From Oscillospiraceae bacterium (GTDB lineage: Bacteria > Bacillota > Clostridia > Oscillospirales > UBA929), in contig WRKO01000006.1 of NCBI GenBank assembly GCA_009782215.1, forward strand, positions 1 through 64,000: 64,000 bases of DNA, in the 5' to 3' direction. This document shows, piece by piece, positions 1-14,417 of the stretch (position 1 is its first letter; each line of letters opens with the position of its first letter). Position numbers and translations under genes: made by a program. The notes below the pieces were generated by a model. The model was not told the origin of the DNA and searched no databases. It saw only the letters and a program-made list of their open reading frames with translations.

Positions 1-1
1 A

Positions 2-2167
2 ACGGATTTTCCAAGGCTTAACACACTAGATATGGCCTTTGTAGACAAAACTCAATGGGAAGAAATGTTTTTCCCGACGTTTACGAATATCATCGGCAAT
101 TATGCCGAGCGCGAAAACGAAATCATGCTGTCGCGGCATGTGTTAAACGCGATGGGGATTGCTCATCCGAGCATAGGCATGGAAATTCCGCTGTCATATA
201 CCGTAAACGGCTCGGACGAGGTATACGCCGAAACATTTATACTGTCGCAAATATACACGGAATACGCGCACAGCGGCATGGGCGGCGGCGGGTTTGTCGC
301 GGTATATACGTCACGCGCCTTTGCGGAAAGATACAATAAACTCACGCCGGACAATACGCCCGTCAACATTCTTTTCAAAGACGAAAAAAATGTCGGCGCA
401 AATGTTGAACGGCTTAAACAGGATTTATCCTTTGCGGAGAATCAGCCTTATATCATATCGCCGGCGTTTGAGACCCGTTACGGAAGCGGCACAACCTATA
501 TGGCATTGCTTATGATAACCGCGTTTTTAATGCTCACGGGGTATCTGCTCATTTATAACGTGATGGTTATATCCGTTGCGAAGGATGTGCGGTTCTTCGG
601 GTTGCTTAAAACAATCGGTACAACGCCGAAGCAGATACGGCGTATTGTACGCGGTCAGGTTCTGCGGCTTTGTGTCTTCGGATTGCCTCTTGGCTGTGCC
701 GCGGCGGCGGCGGTTTCGCTCTGGATTGTCCCCGCCGTTATCTCAAACAGCGGCATAGAAACAGGCGCTGTTGTATCGTTTTCGCCGCTTATATATGTAG
801 GCGCGACCATTTTCGCCCTCCTTACCGCATTGTTGGGAGCCGTGACCCCCGCGAAAAAAGCGGCGGACATTTCCCCCGTGGAAGCGTTGAAATACACAGA
901 GGGCGGGGTTCGCATATCAAGCGTTCGCTCGTCCGCAAACGGAAAGCCGCATAGAATGGCGCTCCGCAATATTTTCCGTGACCGCAAGCGGGCGATTGTC
1001 GTACTCCTATCCCTGTTTTTAAGTATCGTGGTGTTTACGTCCGTTATGACAATCATTAAGAGTATGGACATCGAACATCGCGTGCAGCGGGAATATGAGT
1101 TTGATTACGTAATCACGCCGAAATGGGGAAACGCGATTGAGCTGACGGACGATTTTGTAAGCAGTGTAACAGCATTAGAGGGCGTAACCGAATCGGGGAT
1201 AACTGCGCTTGGTACTGCTGAACTTATTTATTCAAGCGCACTCGATAAAATCATCGACTTCGACGCGGGGAATATCCTGTTTGTGGTCAAGGGTATAGAC
1301 CGATTAACGCTCGACCACATCAATCAAACCCTGCCCGCGCCGATTGACACGGCAGCCTTTGAACGCGGGGAAATCGCGCTCATCAGCACGAAAGGTACGG
1401 AGGAGCATATTATAGCCGCGCTTACACCCGGCTCTGTTCTGAACCTAAAAAGCGGCGGCGGCGAAATTCCTGTCACCGTTGCCAACGCTCCTGATATTCT
1501 GCTTCGGTCGTCCATTACAATTACATTCTCCGACACCCCCGGACTGGAACTGATTGTATCAAATTCTCTCCTGCGGCAAGTTTTTTCGCCCGGCGGAATA
1601 ATCCACGAACCTCAAATTGTCCGGCTTGATATGAATGTGGAAAAACACCTTGACGAGCAAATCTTTACCGTGATTGACAAGATGGCTGGCGCGGATGGAA
1701 CGGATGAAATTGAAATGGTTACGCGCCATGAAGCGCGTAACGCCATGCGGGACGCGGAAGTCATCATGTATGTCCTCGGCGGCGGCATTTCCGCAATCCT
1801 CGGATTTATCGGTATTTTTAACTATATAAACGTCATGTCGGTGGGCATTATGGCGCGCAAACGTGAACTGGCTACGCTTGAAAGCGTTGGCATGACAAAA
1901 CGTCAGATGCGCTCCATGTTATGCGGAGAAGGATTGGGTTACGCGGGTATAACGATTTTCTGCGCCTTGACCGTCGGCAATATGATGACCTATGGTCTGT
2001 TCCTGCTGTTTAAGCGTTTTGAGGAACACGCGCTGTTTACCTATCCCTTAGTGCAATGCGCGGCGGTGTTCGCCGTCATCATGCTTGTTTGCATTATGAC
2101 GCCCGGAATTGTGCATAAGGGCATCAGCAAAAACACGCTCGTCGAGCGGTTGAGGGAGGTTGAATGA
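2..2167 (+). CDS. FtsX-family ABC transporter permease, 5'-truncated by window edge
   Basis: Membrane subunit of an ABC exporter or mechanotransmission-type transporter; the ATPase is expected upstream, outside the window. The reading frame is open to the left edge. The first ATG (base 32) falls inside the extracellular loop that follows TM1 in the paralogous next gene, so roughly 100 residues are missing. Counting from that ATG, a first FtsX module has hydrophobic helices near residues 155-185, 210-235 and 250-272. A new N-terminal helix lies near 322-342, then an extracellular domain, then a second FtsX module with helices near 583-605, 640-660 and 672-695. The RKRELATLESVGMTKRQ stretch before the last helices is typical of the family. 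It overlaps the next permease by 4 nt, so the two probably form a heterodimer. Substrate unknown. Confidence 0.85.
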   Translation, partial: TDFPRLNTLDMAFVDKTQWEEMFFPTFTNIIGNYAERENEIMLSRHVLNAMGIAHPSIGMEIPLSYTVNGSDEVYAETFILSQIYTEYAHSGMGGGGFVAVYTSRAFAERYNKLTPDNTPVNILFKDEKNVGANVERLKQDLSFAENQPYIISPAFETRYGSGTTYMALLMITAFLMLTGYLLIYNVMVISVAKDVRFFGLLKTIGTTPKQIRRIVRGQVLRLCVFGLPLGCAAAAAVSLWIVPAVISNSGIETGAVVSFSPLIYVGATIFALLTALLGAVTPAKKAADISPVEALKYTEGGVRISSVRSSANGKPHRMALRNIFRDRKRAIVVLLSLFLSIVVFTSVMTIIKSMDIEHRVQREYEFDYVITPKWGNAIELTDDFVSSVTALEGVTESGITALGTAELIYSSALDKIIDFDAGNILFVVKGIDRLTLDHINQTLPAPIDTAAFERGEIALISTKGTEEHIIAALTPGSVLNLKSGGGEIPVTVANAPDILLRSSITITFSDTPGLELIVSNSLLRQVFSPGGIIHEPQIVRLDMNVEKHLDEQIFTVIDKMAGADGTDEIEMVTRHEARNAMRDAEVIMYVLGGGISAILGFIGIFNYINVMSVGIMARKRELATLESVGMTKRQMRSMLCGEGLGYAGITIFCALTVGNMMTYGLFLLFKRFEEHALFTYPLVQCAAVFAVIMLVCIMTPGIVHKGISKNTLVERLREVE

Positions 2168-4665
2168 CAATGAAGGTAGCCAACAAAGGCATTATCCGCA
2201 AGCTCACGGCGCGTTTTCTCAAATCGGGCAGAACGCGCAATATTGTGGCCATTGCCGCCATCGTATTAACGTCGGTGATGTTTACGAGCGTGTTTACCCT
2301 CGGGGTGAACATGATAACCACAATTCAAAACCAAACCATGCGCATGGTCGGCACAAGCGCCCACGGCGGCTTGAAGTATTTAACGCCGGAGCAGTATGAG
2401 CATATCGCGGATTCGCCGCTTTTGCGCGATATTTCGTATCTGAAAGCTCTCGGCGTCGCGGGCAACGCGGAATTGGAAAAGGAGTATACCGAATTGGGCT
2501 ATTCCGAGGCTCAAATGGCGGGCTGGCACTTCGCGCTGCCAAGCACGGGCAGGATGCCCCTCGCGTTTGACGAAATCGCGACCAGCACGATTGTGCTTGA
2601 CGCGCTGGGCGCCCCGCGCCAAATCGGCGCGCAGGTGAGCATTGAATACACCGTCGGCGGCGAAGAGGTTTCCGGCGTATTCACCCTCAGCGGGTATTGG
2701 GTGGGCGATACGGCAATCCCGGCGCAGCGCATCTGGCTGTCCGAAGCCTATGTGGACAGCATCGCCCCCCGTTACGACCCAGAAACCGATTTCATCGCCG
2801 GGGCGGTCATGGCGGATGTATGGTTTCATAACTCAATAAACGTGGAAAACAAAATCCTACGCTTGCTTGCGGAACGCGGTTACGCCGAAGGCGATATAGA
2901 CTATGGCGTAAACTGGGGCTATGGCTTTTCCGGCGACATTGAGCCGGGGACGGTCGCAATCGGGCTGCTCATTATTGTGCTGATTTTGCTTTCGGGATAT
3001 TTGATTATCTATTCCGTGTTCGCCATTTCCGTCAATACGGACATTCATTTTTACGGTCTGCTCAAAACAATCGGCACAACAGGCAAACAGCTTAGGCGGG
3101 TCGTTCGCGGACAGGCGCTCATCTTGTCGGCGCTCGGCATACCGATTGGACTGCTGCTCGGCTATATCTGCGGGGTACTGCTTATGCCGGTGCTGATGAA
3201 TACAATGAGCGGCGTAGATAGCGCGATTAGCGGCGCAAATCCGCTTATCTTTATTTTCGCGGGCGTTTTCAGTCTGCTGACGGTGTTCATGGGCTTACGC
3301 AAACCGGGGAAAATAGCGGCGCGGGTGTCGCCCGTGGAAGCCGTGAAATACAGCGGCGCCGGCGGCGGGAGTAATAAGAAATCGAAAAAGACACGGACGG
3401 TCACGCCGCTGTCGATGGCGTGGGCAAACATCACGCGGGAAAAGCGCAAGCTCTGCATCGTCGTCGTGTCGCTGTCGCTTGCGTTGATTCTGCTGAACAG
3501 CGCATTCTCCGCGTCGCGGAGCTTCGATATGGACGAGTATATGTCTGGATACGCGGCAAGCGACTTCGCCGTCGCCCACAGCTCACTGTTTAATAACGCC
3601 TACCCCAAAATAACAGACGGCCTCAGCCGTGATTTTCTTGACGAACTCACGGCGCAGGGCATTACGGAAATGGGCGTCACATATTACCGCGCCGACCATG
3701 AACACGAACTGTCGCCCAACGCACAGGCCAACTTCAAAGCGCAGTTTGAAGACGAACGCGCTGAGATAGAACGCTACTGGCGCTGGTCTATCACTGATTA
3801 TGAACGCCGCATTGCGGAGGGTATACTGCCAACACAAGTTTATGGTTTCGGGCAACTTCCGATGGACACCTTTTACCACGATTATGACAAGCTATCATCG
3901 GGTAACTACGCGCTCACGCAAACGCACAGCGACATAGCAGTTTACGGTGTGGGCGATGTAATCCTGCTGACGAATGACGCGGGAGAGAGTCGTGAGTTTG
4001 AAATCATCGGCGTTGTAAAGGATTTTTCCTATCACCTTTCCGCAAAATACGGAATGATACCCGGTCAGACCATCATGCTTGCGGACAATATATTTGCCGA
4101 ATTTTTCGCGCCGGAGGGCGCAATGCAGGTAAACTTTAACGTCGCGGAAGAAAGGACTGCCCAAATCGAATCATGGATTGCGGAATACACGACCCAAAAC
4201 ACTCCCATACTCGACTATATATCCCGCGATACGCTCAAAGCGGACTTTGCCGGATTGCAGACAACTTATCTACTCATGGGCGGTTCCATGTCGTTCATTT
4301 TCGCCTTGATTGGCATTTTGAACTTCGTCAACGCCGTCGTCGCGTCCGTCATCGCCCGCCGCCGCGAGTTTGCCATGCTCCAAAGCGTGGGCATGACGGG
4401 CAAGCAGCTACGGCGCACATTATTCCTTGAGGGCGTTTGCCACACCGCGCTTACGGCGGTGTTCACACTCACGGCAGGGTTGGGGTTAAGCTGGCTGATT
4501 GTCAGGGTGATGGCGGGGCAGACGTGGTTTTTCAAGCCCTACCTCACGGTCATGCCGTCCGTGGCAAGTCTTGTTCCGCTTCTTATCATCTGCGCCGCCG
4601 TGCCGATTGTTTGCTATGGATGGCTGACAAGGGACAGCTTGGTGGAGCGGTTGCGGGTGGAATAG
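2164..4665 (+). CDS. FtsX-family ABC transporter permease (833 aa)
   Basis: Partner permease of the preceding gene, translationally coupled to it through an ATGA overlap with a GGAGG site just upstream; a second ATG two codons in is an alternative start. The order is: N-terminal helix (about 22-45), extracellular domain, FtsX module (about 255-400), another single helix (about 425-447), a second extracellular domain, and a C-terminal FtsX module (about 700-820) with RRREFAMLQSVGMTGKQ before the last helices. This two-module layout is the usual one for long FtsX/MacB-like permeases in Clostridia, many of which export or sense antimicrobial peptides. That role is family knowledge and not visible here. 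The gene converges on lacZ with only 7 nt between the stop codons and no clear terminator. Confidence 0.88.
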   Translation: MTMKVANKGIIRKLTARFLKSGRTRNIVAIAAIVLTSVMFTSVFTLGVNMITTIQNQTMRMVGTSAHGGLKYLTPEQYEHIADSPLLRDISYLKALGVAGNAELEKEYTELGYSEAQMAGWHFALPSTGRMPLAFDEIATSTIVLDALGAPRQIGAQVSIEYTVGGEEVSGVFTLSGYWVGDTAIPAQRIWLSEAYVDSIAPRYDPETDFIAGAVMADVWFHNSINVENKILRLLAERGYAEGDIDYGVNWGYGFSGDIEPGTVAIGLLIIVLILLSGYLIIYSVFAISVNTDIHFYGLLKTIGTTGKQLRRVVRGQALILSALGIPIGLLLGYICGVLLMPVLMNTMSGVDSAISGANPLIFIFAGVFSLLTVFMGLRKPGKIAARVSPVEAVKYSGAGGGSNKKSKKTRTVTPLSMAWANITREKRKLCIVVVSLSLALILLNSAFSASRSFDMDEYMSGYAASDFAVAHSSLFNNAYPKITDGLSRDFLDELTAQGITEMGVTYYRADHEHELSPNAQANFKAQFEDERAEIERYWRWSITDYERRIAEGILPTQVYGFGQLPMDTFYHDYDKLSSGNYALTQTHSDIAVYGVGDVILLTNDAGESREFEIIGVVKDFSYHLSAKYGMIPGQTIMLADNIFAEFFAPEGAMQVNFNVAEERTAQIESWIAEYTTQNTPILDYISRDTLKADFAGLQTTYLLMGGSMSFIFALIGILNFVNAVVASVIARRREFAMLQSVGMTGKQLRRTLFLEGVCHTALTAVFTLTAGLGLSWLIVRVMAGQTWFFKPYLTVMPSVASLVPLLIICAAVPIVCYGWLTRDSLVERLRVE

Positions 4666-4672
4666 GGAAGCG

Positions 4673-8668
<3,996 letters not shown>

Positions 8669-8672
<4 letters not shown>

Positions 8673-9745
8673 TTCGCCACCCCGTATTCTCTTGCGTATT
8701 CAAACATCGTCAGAACATTCTCAATCGGCGTGATGGCCTGTACGTTATGGCACGGCGCTAAAATATACCCGGTGCTGTCGGAATACAGCGCGTCAATGCA
8801 CGCCCTGACCTCGGCCTTGACTTCCTCCGGGCCTTGAAAGGGCAGTACGAGCTGGTTGTCAACGCCGCCGTGGAAGCATAGCTTTTCACCATGCTCCGCT
8901 TTCAGTCTGTTCAAGTCCCATCCAGACAGATGCCATTGCAGGGGATTGAGGATATCGCAGCCCTTTCCGGCAATCCACGGCACAAGCTCCATGATGGCCC
9001 CGTCGTCATGGTGGAAGACCTTGGCGCCGAACGCTTTCGCCATTGCAATGTTGGAGTCGTAATACTTGCCTACATACCCCTCAATCATGGCCGGACTCAT
9101 CAGAAGCCCGTTCTGCCAGCCGAAATCGTCCGTCACCTGCGTGAGGTCAATCAAACCGTCTCCGGCTTCCAATATTTTTTGCGTATGGGCGGAGGCGAAC
9201 TCGTTGATTTTGAGCAGTATGTATTCCGCCAGCTCCGGGTCGCCGGCAAGATCAAGGAGCATCTGCTCGGTTCCGCGTATAATTTCATAAAAATAGGTAA
9301 GGGATATATACCCGCCCTCTACCGCAAATCCTTCGCGGTGATATAATTCGCACTGTTTTTTTATGTTTGAGTAATCAAACATATCGGTCGTCGGCCACTC
9401 GTAGCTGGCTTCAATCTCGTCGATTGTTTCATAGCCGCCAATCGGATGTCTGACCGGCTCGTCGTAAAACCCCGACCCGTCCGGTAACGGGATTTTTTTC
9501 ATCTCAACATCCCATTCGCCATGACGGCCGGGCTTCACCAAAAACCCGCCCACACCCATAGGACAGTCAAGATCCATCGCTTTTATCAAGTCGAGATGGC
9601 CGCGGACGCCGAAGTGTTTCATCAGCTTTTCGGTAAACTCCGGTACACCCCAGTAGTCCAGCGGCACTCTGTCGGTGGGCTGATGGTTGACTGCGGCCAG
9701 AAACCGCCCCCGATGCGTCATCTCAGGCTTTCTAATGTGGTTCAT
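8669..9745 (-). CDS. Uroporphyrinogen decarboxylase-like protein (358 aa)
   Basis: Second URO-D superfamily protein, only distantly similar to its neighbour. The N terminus (MTHRGRFLAAVNHQPTDRVP) is the characteristic opening of MtaA/CmuA-type URO-D proteins. Later segments GAKVFHHDDGAIMELVPWI and FHGGVDNQLVLPFQGPEEV match the conserved histidine/aspartate and glycine-rich regions of methylcobamide:CoM methyltransferase-like members. It is translationally coupled to the second homologue, which suggests a heteromeric enzyme or two successive steps. About 70 nt separate it from the upstream YesM-like kinase gene, so all are probably co-transcribed. I see no corrinoid protein in the window that would support a methyltransferase role. 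Confidence 0.75.
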
Positions 9746-9813
9746 TCCTTAATCCTCCGGTTCAGCAGGTTTTCCAATCCTCGGTTTTTTCCAAGGCCTT
9801 TTCCTGCTCGTAG

Positions 9814-11625
9814 TTACCAATATTTAATTTTTGGAATCAGGATATCGACTCGGGTTCCGATATCGAGCTCACTTGCGATGGTTACACCGTAATCAGCTCC
9901 AAATTGGAGTTTAATGCGTTCATTGACATTGGCCACGCCATAGCTGTCCGAGCTTTCTGCTCTCAACAGTCCTTCCAGCTTTTCGGGAGGGATTCCTACG
10001 CCGTCGTCTTGAACGGTAAACAATATATGTTTATCGGTTGACCGGATGGCAATCTGAATATTGATGACAGAATCGTCAAGCCGTAAGGCGTGCTCAAAAA
10101 TATTCTCAACAAACGGCTGTATGATGACCTTTAACGTATGATATGGCAGCGCGTTTTCATCTATGTTATAGGTTACGCTAAAGGTTTCGCCCTTGCGTAC
10201 GCGGAATATTTCCATATAAGCCTTGACTTGCGTCAGCTCATCCTCCACCGTGATGATTTCCCGTCCCTTGCTTAAAGTCATCCGGTAAAACTTCGCGAGG
10301 GCGTAAACCATGCATTTAATTTCATTTGTTTCGCCGGATTCAGCCAGACGCACGACAGCCGACAACGAATTGTACAGGAAATGCGGGTTAATTTGAGCCT
10401 GCAGCGCTTTTAACAACGCCTCTTTTTTATCGATGTTTGATTGGTAGTTGCATTCTATCAAGGTGGATATCTGCTCGGTCATATCATTAAAGATTTCCCC
10501 GAGCAAGCCAATCTCATCTTGCCCGACCCCGGAAATTTTTGCGTCAAAGTTTCCGGCTTTAAAGTGATGCATTTTTCTGGCAATAATATTGATTCGGTTT
10601 GCGAAGGAGTTTGACAGCAAAAAGGTCAATAAAAACAAAAGAATCCCCGAAAGCACAAAGGAGAGGATGATGATATTCGCCATGCTGGTTACATTGTCGG
10701 TGATGTGGGTCATAGGAAAGACGCTGACGATGTACCAGTCGTTGGCAAACGGTTCGCTTCTGAGAAGCAATAAGTCCGAGTTGTCGAGAATCGCTTCATT
10801 ATCGGAGCTTTCTGAGAAAGAACGCAGAAAGCTTTCATGCTTTTGAAAGAACGCGATTTTTTCCGGCTCCCCCGATAAAAGCTCCATTTGACTGTTGAAG
10901 ACCAAGTTAAAGCCTTTTTCGGCGCCGCTCATGTCTTCGCTGTAGAGGGTGTTGAACATAATCGTCAGTCTAAGCAGCCCGATGGCCTCTCTTGAAAAGC
11001 TGGCGGTGTCGGTGATTTCATGCAATAGCGATATATAGTTGTATTCGCTGTCATACCCAACCTGCGTCCATACGTTTCCGGGAAGCCGGTTCATCACCTC
11101 CTGAACCCACGGCAAGCCTTCAACCCGTCTGTAATTAACGATTTGGAACTGCTTTCTGCCGTCGTCTATATAATAATCTAAAAAGCGGACGCTGTCCAGA
11201 AGATTTTCAATATTGCCGGGGATAATTTCACTTTTAAGGTTATGATACCGTATCAGTTGTATATTGATTCCTGCCTCTGAAGCGTCGAGAATCGCGCGGA
11301 GCGTCGGATTGAGTAAGGTTATAATGGTTAGATATTCTTGATAGGGGTCGACATAGTTGTGTGAAATCAGCCTCTGGATGCCCGTGTTCCGGTAAATGGT
11401 ATTAGCAAGCAGCTCATATCGGTTGATGCTTCTGAGAATTTCCGCAACGGTGTTTTGCTGATACTGATTGATGATGTCATAGCTCTGTTTTTTCAGCGCG
11501 CTGGTTGAGGAAAGGTAGGAAACATACCCGACACACAGCACCAATATCAAAGGAACAAGAAAAAAAGACAAAAGAAGCTTGTGCTTAATCCGCAGATTAC
11601 CAATCAACCGTACCGGGTTCATCAT
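9814..11625 (-). CDS. Sensor histidine kinase, YesM family
   Basis: Membrane sensor kinase of the YesM/LytS class. It has a transmembrane helix near residues 15-37, an extracytoplasmic domain of about 260 residues, a second helix near 298-320, a HAMP region, then the His_kinase domain with the phospho-acceptor histidine in NPHFLYNSL near residue 412 and a C-terminal HATPase (DDGVGIPPEKLEGL). Family members sense extracellular carbohydrates or their binding proteins. Its start overlaps the end of the YesN-like regulator gene by 4 nt. Position between a beta-galactosidase branch and a divergent sugar-uptake locus makes control of both plausible. The ligand is not deducible. Confidence 0.93.
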   Translation of the reverse strand: MMNPVRLIGNLRIKHKLLLSFFLVPLILVLCVGYVSYLSSTSALKKQSYDIINQYQQNTVAEILRSINRYELLANTIYRNTGIQRLISHNYVDPYQEYLTIITLLNPTLRAILDASEAGINIQLIRYHNLKSEIIPGNIENLLDSVRFLDYYIDDGRKQFQIVNYRRVEGLPWVQEVMNRLPGNVWTQVGYDSEYNYISLLHEITDTASFSREAIGLLRLTIMFNTLYSEDMSGAEKGFNLVFNSQMELLSGEPEKIAFFQKHESFLRSFSESSDNEAILDNSDLLLLRSEPFANDWYIVSVFPMTHITDNVTSMANIIILSFVLSGILLFLLTFLLSNSFANRINIIARKMHHFKAGNFDAKISGVGQDEIGLLGEIFNDMTEQISTLIECNYQSNIDKKEALLKALQAQINPHFLYNSLSAVVRLAESGETNEIKCMVYALAKFYRMTLSKGREIITVEDELTQVKAYMEIFRVRKGETFSVTYNIDENALPYHTLKVIIQPFVENIFEHALRLDDSVINIQIAIRSTDKHILFTVQDDGVGIPPEKLEGLLRAESSDSYGVANVNERIKLQFGADYGVTIASELDIGTRVDILIPKIKYW

Positions 11626-13217
11626 GGTATCCTGCGCGCTCTGTATTCCGAGGGGGTTACGCCATGAATGGATTTGAAGTTTTTGATAAATGTCGGCATA
11701 TCCCTATAGCCTACAGACAGCGCGGCCTCAAGCACCTTGATTTTTCGTCCCCGAAGCATTTCCGCCGCTTTTTCTATCCGGTATTCGGTTAGATACTCGC
11801 TGAAATACCGGCCGGTTTCCTGTTTGAATACACTTCCGAGGTAGTTGGGTGTATAAAACAAACTTTTAGCGATAACATTCAAGGAAATATCCTCCTTATA
11901 TTTTGCCTCGACGACTCGAATAACCTCCCCGGCGATGATTCCGGCATGGCTTTTCCTTCTGACATCTAAATGCTGAATGGAGATGTGTACGATATTTTTC
12001 ATCCATTGCCGGATATCGAGTATGGTCTCAAATTTCAACAACTTTTCAATTAGATTGATTTTTCGGCCAAATAAACTTTCCGCCTGTACATTCAAGTCCC
12101 GCAATGTGATTTCCATCCTGCTGATAATGTTGATGCAGTGATATTGGATGGCGTACGGGTCGCTGCCCTTCCGCTGTTCAAAGTAATCGAACATATAATC
12201 AAGCAGATAGGTCGCTTTGGCCCAATCCAGCTTTGTCAGACAGTCCGCTATTTCATAGTCAATGGTCTGCAAATTATTGTCGGCGTCTTCCGTAGGGTCG
12301 CCGGCAAAACGCAAGACCTTTCCCTTGCCGTTGTACAGCTTGCTGAGAACGGCCTGTACGCTTTGGCTGTAAGAGCCGTTGAGGCCCCGGTAGTTTTCGA
12401 CCACATCTCCTATGCCGATGGTTACGCTGCAGAAAGGCGTCATAAGGCCCAACAGTTCCTCCGCCAAATCGATGATAACCCTCTCCATCTCCTGAAGAGG
12501 CATATGGATGCGCGCGTTGACCAAAACCGCCAGCCGTCCTCCTTCTATGCGCACCGACTCAAGCCCGTACGGGTCACGGGCCGGTAAAGAACAGATGATT
12601 TTCAGCAGTTCTCCCGTTTTTCGCTCGTTTTCTTCGGGAGACGCTTGGCGGTCGTCTATCTCAACAAGCAAAACGGCCATGAGGCCGGTCGCCAGCGGCA
12701 CATTTAATTCATTCATCCTGTCCTCAAATTGATTGCCTATGCCGAACAGAAGGTCGAGCATAAGCCGTTGCCGCAGCAATGGCAACCCCACGTTGGCCAT
12801 ACGAATCAGCTTGCTTCTCTCGTTTTGCTCCTGCCTTTCGGTTTGTATGCTATTGACCACGCCGGCAATACAGGCCGCCAAATCGTCGGTCTGCACCGGC
12901 TTCAAGAGATACTCGTAAGCGTTGAGTTGAATGGCGGACTTCATATATTCAAAGTCATCGTGCCCGCTGATAAAGATGATTTTGACCGACGGGTTGATTT
13001 GCCGCGCATGTTGGGCCAATTCGATGCCGGACATGGCCGGCATTTTCATATCGGTGAGCAGAATGTCGATGTCGTTCCTCCGAATGCTTTCAAGGGCGGC
13101 CGGGCCGTTTTTTTCCAAAAAGACGTCAACAATAGAATATTTTTCCCAATCCAGTTGCCTTGAAAGGCCTTCCCGGTCTAATTTCTCGTCATCAACGATC
13201 AATACTTTCAAGTTCAC
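11622..13217 (-). CDS. Response regulator with AraC-type DNA-binding domain, YesN family
   Basis: Cognate regulator of the downstream kinase. It has an N-terminal receiver domain (phospho-acceptor aspartate in LLTDMKMPAMSG near residue 56), a central linker of about 280 residues, and a C-terminal AraC pair of helix-turn-helix motifs (about 430-531, including IAKSLFYTPNYLGSVFKQ and GYRDMPTFIKNFK). It starts at GTG with AAGG upstream. It is transcribed divergently from the Lpl-type permease gene, with 219 nt between the two starts. This is the usual position for a YesN activator of a carbohydrate ABC operon, so it most likely activates the 13437-36385 locus. Confidence 0.93.
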   Translation of the reverse strand: MNLKVLIVDDEKLDREGLSRQLDWEKYSIVDVFLEKNGPAALESIRRNDIDILLTDMKMPAMSGIELAQHARQINPSVKIIFISGHDDFEYMKSAIQLNAYEYLLKPVQTDDLAACIAGVVNSIQTERQEQNERSKLIRMANVGLPLLRQRLMLDLLFGIGNQFEDRMNELNVPLATGLMAVLLVEIDDRQASPEENERKTGELLKIICSLPARDPYGLESVRIEGGRLAVLVNARIHMPLQEMERVIIDLAEELLGLMTPFCSVTIGIGDVVENYRGLNGSYSQSVQAVLSKLYNGKGKVLRFAGDPTEDADNNLQTIDYEIADCLTKLDWAKATYLLDYMFDYFEQRKGSDPYAIQYHCINIISRMEITLRDLNVQAESLFGRKINLIEKLLKFETILDIRQWMKNIVHISIQHLDVRRKSHAGIIAGEVIRVVEAKYKEDISLNVIAKSLFYTPNYLGSVFKQETGRYFSEYLTEYRIEKAAEMLRGRKIKVLEAALSVGYRDMPTFIKNFKSIHGVTPSEYRARRIP

Positions 13218-13436
13218 GACAGCACCTTCTTTCCTCCCTTACACCTTCTATATACAGCATAAATCCACGTCCGCTTTCAGTCAATGAATTCCGTTCAACA
13301 TCGTTGTTTTGCAATAACAAATCGATGATACGCCATATTTTGTTGTGTCCGGGAATGCTGTACAATAAACACATCAGTAGAGAGAATCGAAAAATCTATT
13401 TTGTTGTCGACTGAACAACTGGAAGGAGAGGTAAGC

Positions 13437-14396
13437 ATGGAAGGCTCTATTGGCGCCCGGCGTGCGCGAAAACCGTTTCAGCAGCATTTGCGCGAACTTT
13501 GGCGGCAGCGGGACTTGCAGGTGATGATTTTTCCTTGGATGCTTTTGGTCATCGTTTTCGCTTACATACCGTTGTACGGGCTGATTATTGCCTTTCAAGA
13601 TTACCGATTGGGCGACGCGATTGGGTTCAGCCGCTGGGCTGGGCTTGAAAATTTCAGGATGTTTTTCAATTCCCCTGACTTCTGGCCCATTATGCGGAAT
13701 ACATTCGCCATCAGCTTTTTGAAAATGCTTTTCGCGTTTCCCGCCCCCATCATACTGGCGCTCATGCTCAACGAGGTGCGGGGCATCAAGTTCAAAAGGT
13801 CGGTGCAGACGATTTCCTATTTGCCCTACTTCATTTCTTGGGTCGTTGTCGCAGGGCTTACGCTTGACTTCTTAAAACCCGACGGTTCCATCAACTCCCT
13901 TCTTATGAGCCTGAACATAATCGACTCGCCCATCGCGTTTATGAACGAGGCCAAGTATTTTTGGGGCGTCATTGTCGTCACGGATATCTGGAAAGGCATC
14001 GGCTGGAACGCCATTATTTATATCGCGGCTATCGCGTCCATCAACCCCGAGCTTTATCAGGCGGCAGATATCGACGGCGCCGGCCGGATGAGGAAGGTGT
14101 GGCACATTACGATGTCGGGCATCAAGCCAACGGTCGTCATCCTGCTGATTCTCACAACGGGCAGCATCATACAGTCCAGCTTTGACCAAGTCATGCTGCT
14201 GACGAACAATCTGCAGAACACGCTTGTTTATGAGCGCTCTGAGATTCTTGATACGCATATTCTGCGGGTCGGCATGAGAAATATGAGGTATTCCTATGCG
14301 ACCGCCGCCGGGCTGTTCAGGTCTTTTGTCAGTGTGGCGCTGCTCTTGTCCGCCAACTTCACGGCAAAAAAACTCAGCGACGAGAGCTTATTTTAG
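13437..14396 (+). CDS. Carbohydrate ABC transporter permease, LplB/YteP type
   Basis: First inner-membrane subunit of an oligosaccharide importer. It has about six hydrophobic helices and the EAA-type loop YQAADIDGAGRMRKVWHIT in the C-terminal half that docks the ATPase. I place the start at the ATG at 13437 because AAGGAGAGG ends 6 nt upstream; an in-frame TTG at 13401 has no such site. It begins the plus-strand locus divergent from the YesN-like regulator. No ATPase gene is present in the window, as is common for this class, which shares an MsmK-like ATPase encoded elsewhere. Confidence 0.93.
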   Translation: MEGSIGARRARKPFQQHLRELWRQRDLQVMIFPWMLLVIVFAYIPLYGLIIAFQDYRLGDAIGFSRWAGLENFRMFFNSPDFWPIMRNTFAISFLKMLFAFPAPIILALMLNEVRGIKFKRSVQTISYLPYFISWVVVAGLTLDFLKPDGSINSLLMSLNIIDSPIAFMNEAKYFWGVIVVTDIWKGIGWNAIIYIAAIASINPELYQAADIDGAGRMRKVWHITMSGIKPTVVILLILTTGSIIQSSFDQVMLLTNNLQNTLVYERSEILDTHILRVGMRNMRYSYATAAGLFRSFVSVALLLSANFTAKKLSDESLF

Positions 14397-14417
14397 AGGA
14401 AGGGCGGGGCTTTAGTA

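Noticed and set aside
13361-13366. TACAAT as a -10 element for the sugar importer operon
   Set aside because: No -35 hexamer at 16-18 bp. If the YesN-like protein activates this operon, a -35 may be absent, but the evidence is too thin to list.
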